From: Hymenobacter algoricola
GTDB lineage: Bacteria; Bacteroidota; Bacteroidia; Cytophagales; Hymenobacteraceae
Direction: 5' to 3'
Assembly (NCBI RefSeq): GCF_039539525.1
Contig: NZ_BAABDH010000018.1
Location: forward strand, 105,123-169,122
Length of the DNA: 64,000 nt
Shown: in pieces, positions 49,180 to 58,057 of the stretch
Layout: every line of letters starts with the position of its first letter
How positions within the stretch are numbered: position 1 is the first letter of the stretch
Position numbers and translations under genes: made by a program
The notes under the pieces: generated by a model
Told to the model about the DNA's origin: nothing
Seen by the model: only the letters and a program-made list of their open reading frames with translations
The model's database searches: none

Positions 49180-51114
49180 ATGAGTACCGTGAATTCCAAA
49201 CTGCTTCTTCTCCTGGCCCTGCTGCTCGGCGGCCTGACGGCCGGGTACGGGCAGAGCTGCCCCGACAACTCCAACGGCACCCGGAATTTCCGGGTCTACG
49301 ACGCGGCCACCAAGCAGGAAGTCAACGCGCTGTGCGTCGGCATCCGCTACCGGCTCAAGGACGTCAGCGACAAGCTCACGCCCCCCCAGATCTTTCCCGC
49401 GTCCCGCATTTACTACCTGAAAGGGCCGGTCATCTCCTGCGCCGCCGGCACCGATACCACCACGTTTTATACCCCCACCGCCGCCGGCCCGCTGGTCATT
49501 ACCCAGAACACGCCCAACCTGGTCAACCCGGCCACGGGCATCATTTACAGCCGCACGTTTGAAGTGCGGGAGCGGCCGGCCCCGGTATTCACGCTGACCA
49601 GCTGCTCGCCCGGCCTGGTGGAAGTCCGCATCAACGACCAGAGCCTTGCCTACACCTCGTACTTCGTGCAGGTGGGTGCGGCCACGGCCACCGTGCCCCG
49701 CGGCGCGGCCCCCACGCAATACCCCGTGGGCAGCGGCGTGACCAGCGTAACCGTTACGGGCCAGTACACCGGGGGCTGCTCCTCGGCGCCCGTGGCGCAG
49801 TCGTTTACGCCCGCCGCTACGCCGGTTGCGCCCTTTATCCGCCAGCTCAACGCCCAGGCGGGCCAGCTCGAATTTCAGTTTGCCCCCCTGCAGGCCGGCT
49901 ACCGGTACAGCCTGCAGCAGGCCGAGGCCACCGCGCCCGGCGGCTACCGCACGCTTGCGGCCATTACCCAGCCCACGCATATTCTCACCCCGGCGCCGGC
50001 CGCCGGCTGCTTCCGCCTGCTGCTCACCGACGTCTGCCAGACCAGCGTGGTCAGCCTGCCTTCCGCCGAGCTGTGCGCCATCGCGCTAACGGGTACCTCG
50101 GCCAATGGCCGCAACCTGCTTTCGTGGCCGACCACGGGCAACTTTGCCGGCTACGTACTGCGCCGCGACGGCGTGGTGCTGCCCGGGGCGGCCTCGCCCT
50201 ACACCGACTCGGTGGGCATCACCTGCGGGATAAGCTACCGCTACCGCCTCGAAGCCACCGCCGGCGCCGGCATTTCGACCAGTGAGGTCACGGTGCTGAC
50301 CTCGGCCCTGCGGGTGCAGCCGGTGCCGCGCCTGTTTGCCACGTTCAACGCCCGCAACCAGGTCGAGCTGACGGCGACCGTGCCCAACCTACCCAGCGGC
50401 GGCCAGCTGCTGTACCTGCGCGACAACACCCAGACCGTGGCCACCACCGCCCGCCGCACCGCCCGCGACTCCACCGCCGCTGCCGGCAAAGGCGCCAGCT
50501 GCTATACCGTGCAGTTTTTGGATGAGTGCGGCAATAAGTCGGCGCCCAGTGAGCCGTTCTGCCCCGTGTTTCTGACGGCCCGGGCCGCCGACGCCGAAGG
50601 CACCCGGGCCCAGCTCAACTGGACGGCCCTGGGCAGTCAGGCCCCGGCGGCGGCCGTGCGCTACGCCGTGGAAGTGCAGCTGGCCGACGGCTCGTGGCGG
50701 GCCCTGAACGCCGCCCTGGCGGCCTTCGAATTTGTTGACCTGCAGCCGCCCGCCGACCGGCAGGTGCTGCGCTACCGCGTGGCGGCCAGCAGCCCCGGCC
50801 AGCTCGTGAGCTACTCCAACGTGGCCACCGTGGCCCGCCAGCTCCGGCTGTTTATGCCCAATGCCTTCAGCCCCAACGGCGACGGCCTCAATGATGTGTT
50901 CGGCGTGAAAGGCCGCTTTGTGACCAAGTTCACCTTCACCATAGTGGACCGCAACGGGCAGGAAGTGTTCCGCGGCACTGACCCGACCCAGACCTGGAAC
51001 GGCCGCATCGGTACCGCCGAGCCGGCCCCGGGCGCCTACGTCTGGCGCTTCGAGGCCACCGACGACGCCGGCACCCGCATCGTCCAGCACGGCACCGTCA
51101 CGATTGTGCGGTAG
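49180..51114 (+). CDS. T9SS type B secreted protein with gliding-motility C-terminal domain
   Basis: A 644-residue secreted protein. Signal peptide (LLLLLALLLGGLTAGYGQS). Residues 25-540 carry Ig-like/FN3-like beta segments with several Cys pairs (SCPDNSNG, VISCAAG, LTSCSPG, GGCSSAP, DVCQTS, ITCGISYRYRLEA). The last 95 residues are the type B T9SS sorting domain (gliding-motility-associated C-terminal, TIGR04131): LFMPNAFSPNGDGLNDVF, then VDRNGQEVFRG, and TWNGR...PGAYVWRFEATDD. It is thus exported by the Por machinery and kept at or released from the surface. Binding or enzymatic role unknown. Confidence 0.88.
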   Translation: MSTVNSKLLLLLALLLGGLTAGYGQSCPDNSNGTRNFRVYDAATKQEVNALCVGIRYRLKDVSDKLTPPQIFPASRIYYLKGPVISCAAGTDTTTFYTPTAAGPLVITQNTPNLVNPATGIIYSRTFEVRERPAPVFTLTSCSPGLVEVRINDQSLAYTSYFVQVGAATATVPRGAAPTQYPVGSGVTSVTVTGQYTGGCSSAPVAQSFTPAATPVAPFIRQLNAQAGQLEFQFAPLQAGYRYSLQQAEATAPGGYRTLAAITQPTHILTPAPAAGCFRLLLTDVCQTSVVSLPSAELCAIALTGTSANGRNLLSWPTTGNFAGYVLRRDGVVLPGAASPYTDSVGITCGISYRYRLEATAGAGISTSEVTVLTSALRVQPVPRLFATFNARNQVELTATVPNLPSGGQLLYLRDNTQTVATTARRTARDSTAAAGKGASCYTVQFLDECGNKSAPSEPFCPVFLTARAADAEGTRAQLNWTALGSQAPAAAVRYAVEVQLADGSWRALNAALAAFEFVDLQPPADRQVLRYRVAASSPGQLVSYSNVATVARQLRLFMPNAFSPNGDGLNDVFGVKGRFVTKFTFTIVDRNGQEVFRGTDPTQTWNGRIGTAEPAPGAYVWRFEATDDAGTRIVQHGTVTIVR

Positions 51115-51270
51115 CGGGCCGCAGCCTCAGCCCGAGACCCGGTTCCTTGGCGGCGGCATTCGGGGAAGGCAAGCCGCGCGAGCGGCTGCGCATTCGGGAG
51201 TCGGCAGAAAACGGCGGGCATCCGTAGTAGCTGTGGTCCTTGTTTGTTTCCACTTCCTTTTCCGCCCGTC

Positions 51271-51909
51271 ATGTCGCAGGATGTTTTAGCTCACTTGCTC
51301 GAGCATAAAGTCGTTTCCATCATCCGCGGGGCCGACCCGGAGCAGCTCGTCAGCATTGTGCGGGCCCTGCACGCGGGCGGCGTGCGGGCGGTGGAGGTTA
51401 CCATCAACTCGCCTAAAGCCCTGGCCGGCATCGAGAAGCTGACGGCGGAGCTGGGCTCCCGGATGCTAATCGGGGCCGGCACCGTGCTCGACCCCGAAAC
51501 GGCCCGGGCGGCCCTGCTGGCCGGCGCCCGGTTTATCATCTCCCCTACCCTGAGCGCGAAAACCATCCGGATGACCAAGCGCTACGGCGCCATCAGCATT
51601 CCCGGCGCCTTCACGCCCACCGAGATCCTGACCGCCTACGAGCACGGCGGCGACATCATCAAGGTGTTTCCCGCCACGCTGGGCCCGGGCTACCTCCGGG
51701 ACCTGGCCGGGCCGCTGCCCCACATTCCGCTCATGCCCACCGGCGGCGTGACGCTGGACAACATCAGCGCCCTGCGGCAGGCCGGCGCCGTGGCCTTCGG
51801 GGTGGGCAGCGCCCTGGTCGATACCCGCCAGCCCGCCACGCCCGAGTACCTGGCCGTCCTGACCGACAAAGCCCGGCAGTTCGTGCAGGCCGTTTCGGCT
51901 TCGGCTTAG
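51271..51909 (+). CDS. 2-dehydro-3-deoxy-phosphogluconate/phosphogalactonate aldolase
   Basis: A 212-residue KDPG/KDPGal aldolase of the Eda/DgoA type. It cleaves 2-dehydro-3-deoxy-6-phosphogalactonate to pyruvate and glyceraldehyde 3-phosphate. Catalytic Glu is in VEVTINSPKA near residue 47, the Schiff-base Lys in DIIKVFPA near 134, and phosphate loops are GAGTVLD and MPTGGVTLDN. KDPG and KDPGal aldolases cannot be separated by sequence alone; neighbours dgoD and dgoK make the galactonate role likely. First gene of the operon. ATG at 51271 chosen: the upstream frame starts with TTG and adds Pro/Phe-rich residues. Confidence 0.9.
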   Translation: MSQDVLAHLLEHKVVSIIRGADPEQLVSIVRALHAGGVRAVEVTINSPKALAGIEKLTAELGSRMLIGAGTVLDPETARAALLAGARFIISPTLSAKTIRMTKRYGAISIPGAFTPTEILTAYEHGGDIIKVFPATLGPGYLRDLAGPLPHIPLMPTGGVTLDNISALRQAGAVAFGVGSALVDTRQPATPEYLAVLTDKARQFVQAVSASA

Positions 51910-51989
51910 CGCACGAGCCCATCCCTACTTCGCCGGGCCCTGCAGCCCGGGCCTACCCTGTTTCTTCCGCTCCTGCTTTCTTCCTTACC

Positions 51990-53135
51990 ATGAAAATCAC
52001 CGGTTTTAAGCTCTATCAGGTGCCGCCGCGCTGGCTGTTTCTCAAAATCGAAACCGACGAGGGCCTCGTGGGCTGGGGTGAGCCGGTGGTGGAAGGGCGC
52101 GCCGCCACGGTGCACGCGGCGGTGCAGGAGCTGATGGAGAACCTGATCGGCAAAGACCCCGCAAACATCGAAGACCACTGGCAGGTAATGTACCGGGGCG
52201 GCTTTTACCGCGGCGGACCCATCCTGATGAGTGCCCTGGCCGGCATCGACCAGGCGCTGTGGGACATCAAAGGCAAGTTTCTGGGCGTGCCGATTCACCA
52301 GCTGCTGGGCGGCAAGGTCCGCGACACCATGCGCGTGTACTCCTGGATTGGCGGCGACCGGCCCGAGCACGTGGGCGCCGCCGCCCAGGACATGCTGGCC
52401 AAGGGCTTCACGGCCGTCAAGATGAACGGCACCGAGGAAATGGGCTACGTCGACTCCCACCTGAAGGTGGATGCGGTGCTGGCCCGGGTGGCGGCCGTGC
52501 GCGCCACCAGCCCCTACCTGGGCATCGGCGTCGACTTCCACGGCCGGGTGCACAAGCCCATGGCCAAGGTGCTGGCCAAGGAGCTGGAGCCCTTCAAGCT
52601 CATGTTTATCGAGGAGCCGGTGCTGGCCGAAAACAACGAGGCCCTGCGTGAAATTGCCCGCCACTGCTCCATTCCCATTGCCACCGGCGAAAGGATGTTT
52701 TCGCGCTGGGACTTCAAAAAGCTGCTCATCGACGGCTACGCAGACATCATTCAGCCCGACCTGAGCCACGCCGGGGGCATCACGGAGTGCAAGAAAATTA
52801 TTTCCATGGCCGAGGCGTTTGATGTGGCCGCCGCCCCGCACTGCCCGCTGGGCCCCATTGCCCTGGCCGCCTGCCTGCAGGTGGACGCCACCTGCCACAA
52901 CGCCTTTATTCAGGAGCAGAGCCTGGGCATCCACTACAACACCACCAACGACCTGCTCGACTATCTCGTCGACCCGAGCGTGTTCCGGTACGACAACGGC
53001 TACGCCACCATTCCGGAAGGCCCCGGCCTGGGCATCGATATCAACGAGGCGTACGTGCAGCAGCGCGCCGCCATCGGCCACAACTGGCACAACCCGATCT
53101 GGCGCAACCCCGACGGCAGCGTAGCCGAGTGGTAA
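51990..53135 (+). CDS. dgoD: D-galactonate dehydratase
   Basis: A 381-residue enolase-superfamily dehydratase that turns D-galactonate into 2-dehydro-3-deoxygalactonate. Metal ligands Asp, Glu, Glu are in IGVDFHGRVHKP, MFIEEPVLAEN and IATGERMFSRWDF; the catalytic His pair is His in DFHGR and AAPHCPLGPIALAAC. The ending HNWHNPIWRNPDGSVAEW is characteristic of DgoD. Length equals that of E. coli DgoD (382). 80 bp after the aldolase gene and 129 bp before dgoK, same strand. Confidence 0.95.
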   Translation: MKITGFKLYQVPPRWLFLKIETDEGLVGWGEPVVEGRAATVHAAVQELMENLIGKDPANIEDHWQVMYRGGFYRGGPILMSALAGIDQALWDIKGKFLGVPIHQLLGGKVRDTMRVYSWIGGDRPEHVGAAAQDMLAKGFTAVKMNGTEEMGYVDSHLKVDAVLARVAAVRATSPYLGIGVDFHGRVHKPMAKVLAKELEPFKLMFIEEPVLAENNEALREIARHCSIPIATGERMFSRWDFKKLLIDGYADIIQPDLSHAGGITECKKIISMAEAFDVAAAPHCPLGPIALAACLQVDATCHNAFIQEQSLGIHYNTTNDLLDYLVDPSVFRYDNGYATIPEGPGLGIDINEAYVQQRAAIGHNWHNPIWRNPDGSVAEW

Positions 53136-53264
53136 GCGGCTTTATTTCAGAGCCTGGAACTCAGACGATAGAACTGAGAGAAAAGCTCTGGCCTCACTGC
53201 CCCTTCTCACGTGACTTCCACGGCCCTGATTCTAAGCTCTCGTATTTAAGCACTGCCATTTAAA

Positions 53265-54260
53265 ATGCCGAACCCAACCCGATTTCTGAGCTGCGACTGG
53301 GGCACTTCGTCGTTTCGGCTGAAGCTGGTGGCGCTGCCCGGCCTGCGGGTGCTGGCCACGGCCACATCCGACGAGGGCAACGCCGCCACGTTTGCGGCCT
53401 GGCAGCAGGCCCAGCAGCCCACCGGGCAGCGCGGGGCATTTTACCGGGCCGTCATTCAAAAACACCTCCGGACGCTGGAAACCCAGCTCGGCACCAGCCT
53501 GGACGACCTGCCGCTGGTCATTTCGGGCATGGCGTCCTCCACCATCGGGATGCGGGAGCTGCCCTACAAGGCGTTTCCCTTCGCCACCGACGGCTCCGAC
53601 CTGGCCACCCTGCTGCTGCCCGCCACCGTCGACTTCCGCCACCCCACGCTGCTGGTGTCGGGGGTGCGGACCGCCGACGACGTGATGCGCGGGGAGGAAG
53701 TGCAGCTGGTCGGCTGCGGCTTTGCGCCCACCGGGGAGGACCAGCTGTTTCTGCACCCGGGCACCCACTGCAAGCACGTCACCATCCGGCACGGCCAGGC
53801 CGTAGCGCTGCAAACCTACATGACGGGGGAGTTTTTCGCCCTGCTGTCGGGCCAGAGCATTCTGGCAGCCTCGGTCAGGGCCGGCGGCGACCTGGGCACG
53901 GCCGCTTACCGGCAGGCGTTTGAACAGGGCGTGCGGGCCAGCCCCCGGGCTCACCTGCTCCACAACGCGTTTCGGGTGCGCACCAACGACCTGTTCGACA
54001 AGCTCTCCAGGCCGGCCAACTTCTACTACCTCAGCGGCATCCTGATTGGCGCCGAGCTGAGCACGTTTCCCGCCTCGTTTACCGGCCGCATCGTGCTGGC
54101 CGGGGAAGCGCACCTGCTCGACCATTACCAGACGGCCCTGGCGGTGCTGGGCATCACCGACCGGGCCGCCGCCGTTACCACCCAGGGCGCCGCCGACGTG
54201 ACGCTGCGTGGGCAGGCGGCCTTGCTGAGTCGGCTGGATTCGGCGGCTCTTTCCTCCTAG
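53265..54260 (+). CDS. dgoK: 2-dehydro-3-deoxygalactonokinase
   Basis: A 331-residue ASKHA-type kinase that phosphorylates 2-dehydro-3-deoxygalactonate with ATP. Motifs: CDWGTSSFRLKLV (phosphate 1, residues 10-22), VISGMASSTIGMRELPY near 86, the LHPGTHCKHVTI strand near 165, and IVLAGEAHLLDHYQ near 275. Family length is standard. It feeds the aldolase three genes upstream. Gap to the next gene (lactonase) is only 11 bp. Confidence 0.92.
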   Translation: MPNPTRFLSCDWGTSSFRLKLVALPGLRVLATATSDEGNAATFAAWQQAQQPTGQRGAFYRAVIQKHLRTLETQLGTSLDDLPLVISGMASSTIGMRELPYKAFPFATDGSDLATLLLPATVDFRHPTLLVSGVRTADDVMRGEEVQLVGCGFAPTGEDQLFLHPGTHCKHVTIRHGQAVALQTYMTGEFFALLSGQSILAASVRAGGDLGTAAYRQAFEQGVRASPRAHLLHNAFRVRTNDLFDKLSRPANFYYLSGILIGAELSTFPASFTGRIVLAGEAHLLDHYQTALAVLGITDRAAAVTTQGAADVTLRGQAALLSRLDSAALSS

Positions 54261-54271
54261 CCTTTCCGCTT

Positions 54272-55171
54272 ATGGCTGCCCTCCCCGGCCCGTTGCCACT
54301 GCCGCCCGTCGAGCACCTGCTGCCCGCCCAGGCCGAGCTGGGCGAGGGCGCCATCTGGAACCCCGACGACGAGCGGCTGTACTGGGTCGATATCGAGGGC
54401 ATGGTGCTGCACATTTTCGACCCGGCCACTAACTACGACCGGCAGCTGCCCACCGGCTCCCGGGTGGGCACCGTGGTGCCGGCCGGACCGGGCTACGTGG
54501 TGCTGGCTTTGCAGAGCGGCATTCACCGCCTCAACACCCGCACCGGCGAGCTGACGCTGCTGGGCCGCCCGCTTACCGACCCCGCCATCCGCTTCAACGA
54601 CGGCAAGTGCGACCCGGCCGGCCGGCTCTGGGTGGGCACCATGGCCCTGGACACCCAGGCGGGCGCCGCTACGCTGTACCGTTTCGGGGCCGACCACCAG
54701 CTGCGCCCGGTGCTCCGGCACGTTACCATCTCCAACGGGCTGGTCTGGACTGCCGACCAGCGCATCATGTACTATGTCGATACGCCCACCCAGACCGTGC
54801 AGGCCTTCGACTACGACCACGCCTCGGGCCACCTCCGCAACGGCCGCCCCGCCCTGCGGATTCCGGCCGCCGACGGCGCCCCCGACGGCATGACCATCGA
54901 CGCCGCCGGCCACCTGTGGATTGCCCTGTGGGGAGGCGGCCAGGTGGTGTGCTACGACCCCGCTACGGCCGAGCGGCTGCATACCATTCCCGTCCCGGCG
55001 CCCAACACGGCCTCCTGCGCCTTTGGCGGGCCCGGCCTGCTGACGCTCTACATCACTACCGCCCGCCACGGGCTGACCCCGGAACAGCTACGGCAGTACC
55101 CGCGCAGCGGCGACCTGTTTGCCGTGCGGCCCGGAGTGGCCGGCGTGCCCGCCAACGGGTTTAGGGGCTGA
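54272..55171 (+). CDS. SMP-30/gluconolactonase family lactonase (likely galactonolactonase)
   Basis: A 299-residue six-bladed propeller of the SGL (SMP-30) family, divalent-metal-dependent lactonases. Metal ligands Glu, Asn, Asp are in LGEGAIWNPDD near residue 27, TISNGLVWTAD near 150, and DGAPDGMTIDAAGHLW near 203; the substrate-side FNDGKCDPAGRLWVGTM is near 108. Given dgoD and dgoK on the same transcript, the substrate is probably D-galactono-1,4-lactone, giving galactonate. It is 11 bp after dgoK. Confidence 0.9.
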   Translation: MAALPGPLPLPPVEHLLPAQAELGEGAIWNPDDERLYWVDIEGMVLHIFDPATNYDRQLPTGSRVGTVVPAGPGYVVLALQSGIHRLNTRTGELTLLGRPLTDPAIRFNDGKCDPAGRLWVGTMALDTQAGAATLYRFGADHQLRPVLRHVTISNGLVWTADQRIMYYVDTPTQTVQAFDYDHASGHLRNGRPALRIPAADGAPDGMTIDAAGHLWIALWGGGQVVCYDPATAERLHTIPVPAPNTASCAFGGPGLLTLYITTARHGLTPEQLRQYPRSGDLFAVRPGVAGVPANGFRG

Positions 55172-55357
55172 GGCGGCCAGGCCCGTTGACTGCCCCAGAC
55201 TGCTGCTGCGCGGCGGCCTGCCAGCCGCTGGCGCGCCGGGCTCCGGCCATCCGGCGCCGGCCGGCCTGGCCCGGGCCAGCGGCACAAGTTGCTCATCCGT
55301 TGCAGCTAAACCGGCCCTTGCTGCGTAAGCTGAAGGGTTTACCATCCTGCCAAGCGC

Positions 55358-57544
55358 ATGTCTCAAACGATTATCGTCTCTAACCGCCTGCCCACCAAAG
55401 TCCAGCGCACCGCTGACAGCCTGAGCTTCCAGCCCAGTGAGGGCGGCCTGGCTACCGGCCTGGGCTCTATTTACCGGGCCGAGGGCAACATGTGGGTCGG
55501 CTGGCCGGGGCTGTTTGTGGAAGATGCGGCCGAGGAGCAGTACGTAACCGAGCAGCTGCGGGCCGACAGCATGGTGCCGGTGTTTCTGACGGAGGCCGAA
55601 ATCCGGGACTATTACGAGGGCTTCAGCAACTCCACCCTCTGGCCCACCTTCCACTACTTCAGCCAGCTGGCCACCTACGAGCAAAGCCACTGGGATGCCT
55701 ACGTGGCCGTGAACGAGAAATTCTGCCGGGTCGTGCTTGAGCAGGCCGGCCCCGACGACACCATCTGGATTCACGACTACCAGCTGCTGCTGCTGCCCGA
55801 GATGCTGCGCCAGGCCCGCCCCGACTGCACCATCGGTTTTTTTCTGCACATCCCGTTTCCATCGTATGAGCTGATCCGGGTGCTGCCCTGGCGCGCCGAG
55901 CTGCTGCGCGGCCTGCTGGGCGCCGACCTGATCGGCTTTCACACCTTCGGCTACATGCGCCACTTCCTGAGCGCCGTGGCCCAGCTGCTGGGCCTGCCCA
56001 CCCAGAACGGGCAGATTGAAACCCCGACCCGCACCATCCGCGTCGATGCCTTTCCCATGGGCATCGACTACGAGCGCTACGCCCGGGCCGCCGCCTCTTC
56101 TGCCGCGCAGGAGCACGGGCAGGTGTACCGCGCCGCGCTGCGCGATACCCGCGTCATTCTCAGCATCGACCGCCTCGACTACACCAAGGGCATTGCCCAG
56201 CGCCTGCGGGCGTTTGAGCTGCTGCTGCTGCGCTACCCCGAGTGGCACGAGCAGGTCAGCCTGATTATGCTGGTGGTGCCCTCCCGCGACCAGGTGGCGC
56301 AGTACGCGGCCCTGAAGGAGGAAATCGACGAGCTGGTGGGCCGCATCAACGCCCAGTACCGCACCATTGGCTGGAACCCGATTCACTACTTCTACCGCTC
56401 TTTGCCCCTGGAAGAGCTGGCTTCTTTGTACCAGCTGGCCGAAGTGGCGCTGGTGACGCCCATGCGCGACGGGATGAACCTGGTAGCCAAAGAATTTATT
56501 GCCTGCAAAGCCGACCAGCGCGGGGTGCTGATTCTCAGTGAGCGGGCCGGCGCCGCCCGGGAGCTGGCCGACGCGCTGATCATCAACCCCACCGATACCA
56601 ACCAGCTGGTGGAAGCCATGCACGACGCGCTGGTGATGCCCGAGGATGAGCAGATCCAGCGCATGGCGGCCATGCAGGCCCTGGTGAAGCGCTACAACGT
56701 GTTTGCCTGGAGCCGGCTGTTTATGAATCAGCTGGCCTACACCAAGATGAAGCAGCACATGCTGGCCACCGCCACGCTGGACCCGGCCACCGGCGCCCAG
56801 CTGCGGCAGGAGTACCAGACGGCCGACCACCGCCTGCTGCTGCTCGACTACGACGGCACCCTGGCCCCGTTTCACGCCGACCCCCAGCGGGCCCGGCCCG
56901 ACGAGGAGCTGCTGCTGCTGCTGCGGGCCCTCACCGCCAACCCCCGGAATCATGTCGTCATCATCAGTGGGCGCGACCGGCACACGCTGCAGAGCTGGCT
57001 CGGCCACCTGCCCCTCGACTTTATTGCCGAGCACGGCGTGTGGCTGCGCGCCGCGGGCCAGGACTGGCAGCTGTTTCAGCCCCTGCGCAACGACTGGATG
57101 AAGGAGCTGCGGCCGGTGCTGGAGCTGTACGTGGCCCGCACCGCCGGCTCTTTCATTGAGGAAAAAGAGTACTCGCTGGTATGGCACTTCCGCCGCGCCG
57201 ATGCTGACCTGGGCGCCATGCGGGCCCGGGAGCTGCTCAGCCACCTCACCTTCATGGCTTCCAATACCGACCTGCAGGTGCTGGAAGGCAACATGGTGAT
57301 TGAAATCAAGAACGCCGGCGTCAACAAGGGGACGGCCGCCGCCCGCTGGCTGAGCCAGCACGAGCCCGGCTTCATCCTCGCCATCGGCGACGACCGGACC
57401 GACGAGGACACCTTCGCCGCCATGCCGCCCGAGGCCTACACCATCAAAGTCGGCACCTCGTCCCGGTCTCAGGCCCGGTTTCACCTGCGCGCTACCCCCG
57501 ACGTGCGGCAGCTGCTGCGCAGCCTCCTCGAAGCGCCGCACTAG
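55358..57544 (+). CDS. otsAB: Bifunctional trehalose-6-phosphate synthase/phosphatase
   Basis: A 728-residue fusion. The N-terminal GT20 synthase (1-480) shows SNRLPTK, GGLATGLGSIYR, WVGWPG, WIHDYQLLLLPEML, FFLHIPFPSYE, SIDRLDYTKGI and GMNLVAKEF; it joins UDP-glucose and glucose 6-phosphate. The C-terminal HAD phosphatase (490-728) has LLLLDYDGTLAPF, VVIISGRDRHTL, IEIKNAGVNKG and IGDDRTDEDTFAAMP; it removes the phosphate to give trehalose. The Asp and Lys catalytic residues of both domains are present. Fused forms of this order are common in Bacteroidota. It faces a GH15 gene, probably also trehalose-related. Confidence 0.95.
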   Translation: MSQTIIVSNRLPTKVQRTADSLSFQPSEGGLATGLGSIYRAEGNMWVGWPGLFVEDAAEEQYVTEQLRADSMVPVFLTEAEIRDYYEGFSNSTLWPTFHYFSQLATYEQSHWDAYVAVNEKFCRVVLEQAGPDDTIWIHDYQLLLLPEMLRQARPDCTIGFFLHIPFPSYELIRVLPWRAELLRGLLGADLIGFHTFGYMRHFLSAVAQLLGLPTQNGQIETPTRTIRVDAFPMGIDYERYARAAASSAAQEHGQVYRAALRDTRVILSIDRLDYTKGIAQRLRAFELLLLRYPEWHEQVSLIMLVVPSRDQVAQYAALKEEIDELVGRINAQYRTIGWNPIHYFYRSLPLEELASLYQLAEVALVTPMRDGMNLVAKEFIACKADQRGVLILSERAGAARELADALIINPTDTNQLVEAMHDALVMPEDEQIQRMAAMQALVKRYNVFAWSRLFMNQLAYTKMKQHMLATATLDPATGAQLRQEYQTADHRLLLLDYDGTLAPFHADPQRARPDEELLLLLRALTANPRNHVVIISGRDRHTLQSWLGHLPLDFIAEHGVWLRAAGQDWQLFQPLRNDWMKELRPVLELYVARTAGSFIEEKEYSLVWHFRRADADLGAMRARELLSHLTFMASNTDLQVLEGNMVIEIKNAGVNKGTAAARWLSQHEPGFILAIGDDRTDEDTFAAMPPEAYTIKVGTSSRSQARFHLRATPDVRQLLRSLLEAPH

Positions 57545-57583
57545 CGGCGGCCGGGCACTGAGGGCAGGCTGCGGAAGGCGCAA

Positions 57584-57841
57584 TCAGCGCCTGGTTTTAC
57601 CCTGGTTGTCCCAGTGGCTGGCCCGCACCTGCGGGCTGTCGGGCTGGCGCTTGATGGTGCGGGTGTACCGCTCCCCGGCAATGAGGCCGTCGGGGCGGCG
57701 CTTGCCGAAGAACAGCGTTACCGGCTCGCCGTGCTCATTGGTAACGAAGGTGATATCGTAGCCCTTGAACACGTCGTCGATGCTGGTGCGGGGCTCGTAG
57801 AGCCTGCTGAGCTTTTTATCTAATTCAGGGTGCAGAGGCAT
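57584..57841 (-). CDS. Conserved small cytoplasmic protein of unknown function
   Basis: An 85-residue, hydrophilic, basic protein: LHPELDKKLSRLYEPRTSID near the N-terminus, a strand-turn block FKGYDITFVTNEHGEPVTLFFG, and the tail KRRPDGLIAGERYTRTIK. No signal peptide, Cys or membrane segment. The codon use and sequence character look coding, and it occupies its own slot between otsAB and GH15 on the minus strand, 216 bp after GH15, perhaps on the same transcript. I do not recognise the family. Confidence 0.65.
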   Translation of the reverse strand: MPLHPELDKKLSRLYEPRTSIDDVFKGYDITFVTNEHGEPVTLFFGKRRPDGLIAGERYTRTIKRQPDSPQVRASHWDNQGKTRR

Positions 57842-57945
57842 GGCGACGGAGAAGATGGTTCGGCTTGGTTACGGTCCGGGCCCCGCTGCGGGTTAGGCGC
57901 CGGGCTGCCGTTTTCTCACCCCGCCCGCCCGCCCGCCGGCTTCGG

Positions 57946-57983
57946 CCCGGCACCGGCCGCCAAAAAGCCCGGCCGGTGCCGGG
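57946..57983. other. Perfect 13-bp inverted repeat after the GH15 gene
   Basis: CCCGGCACCGGCC (57946-57958) pairs with GGCCGGTGCCGGG (57971-57983), 12-base loop GCCAAAAAGCCC. No T-tract on the minus side, so it is only a weak candidate terminator for GH15. Confidence 0.5.
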
Positions 57984-58057
57984 GAAAGGCTACTGTCAGC
58001 CCGCTGACGCAGCAATGTTTCCCCGGCGCCGGCCGGGCGATACCGTGGTGGGGCTTC

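Noticed and set aside
47557..49980. 807-codon minus-strand frame across hutH and the T9SS gene
   Set aside because: It spans two well-supported opposite-strand genes and the gap between them; no domain.
55088..57583. 831-codon minus-strand frame across otsAB
   Set aside because: Shadow of the trehalose synthase/phosphatase gene.
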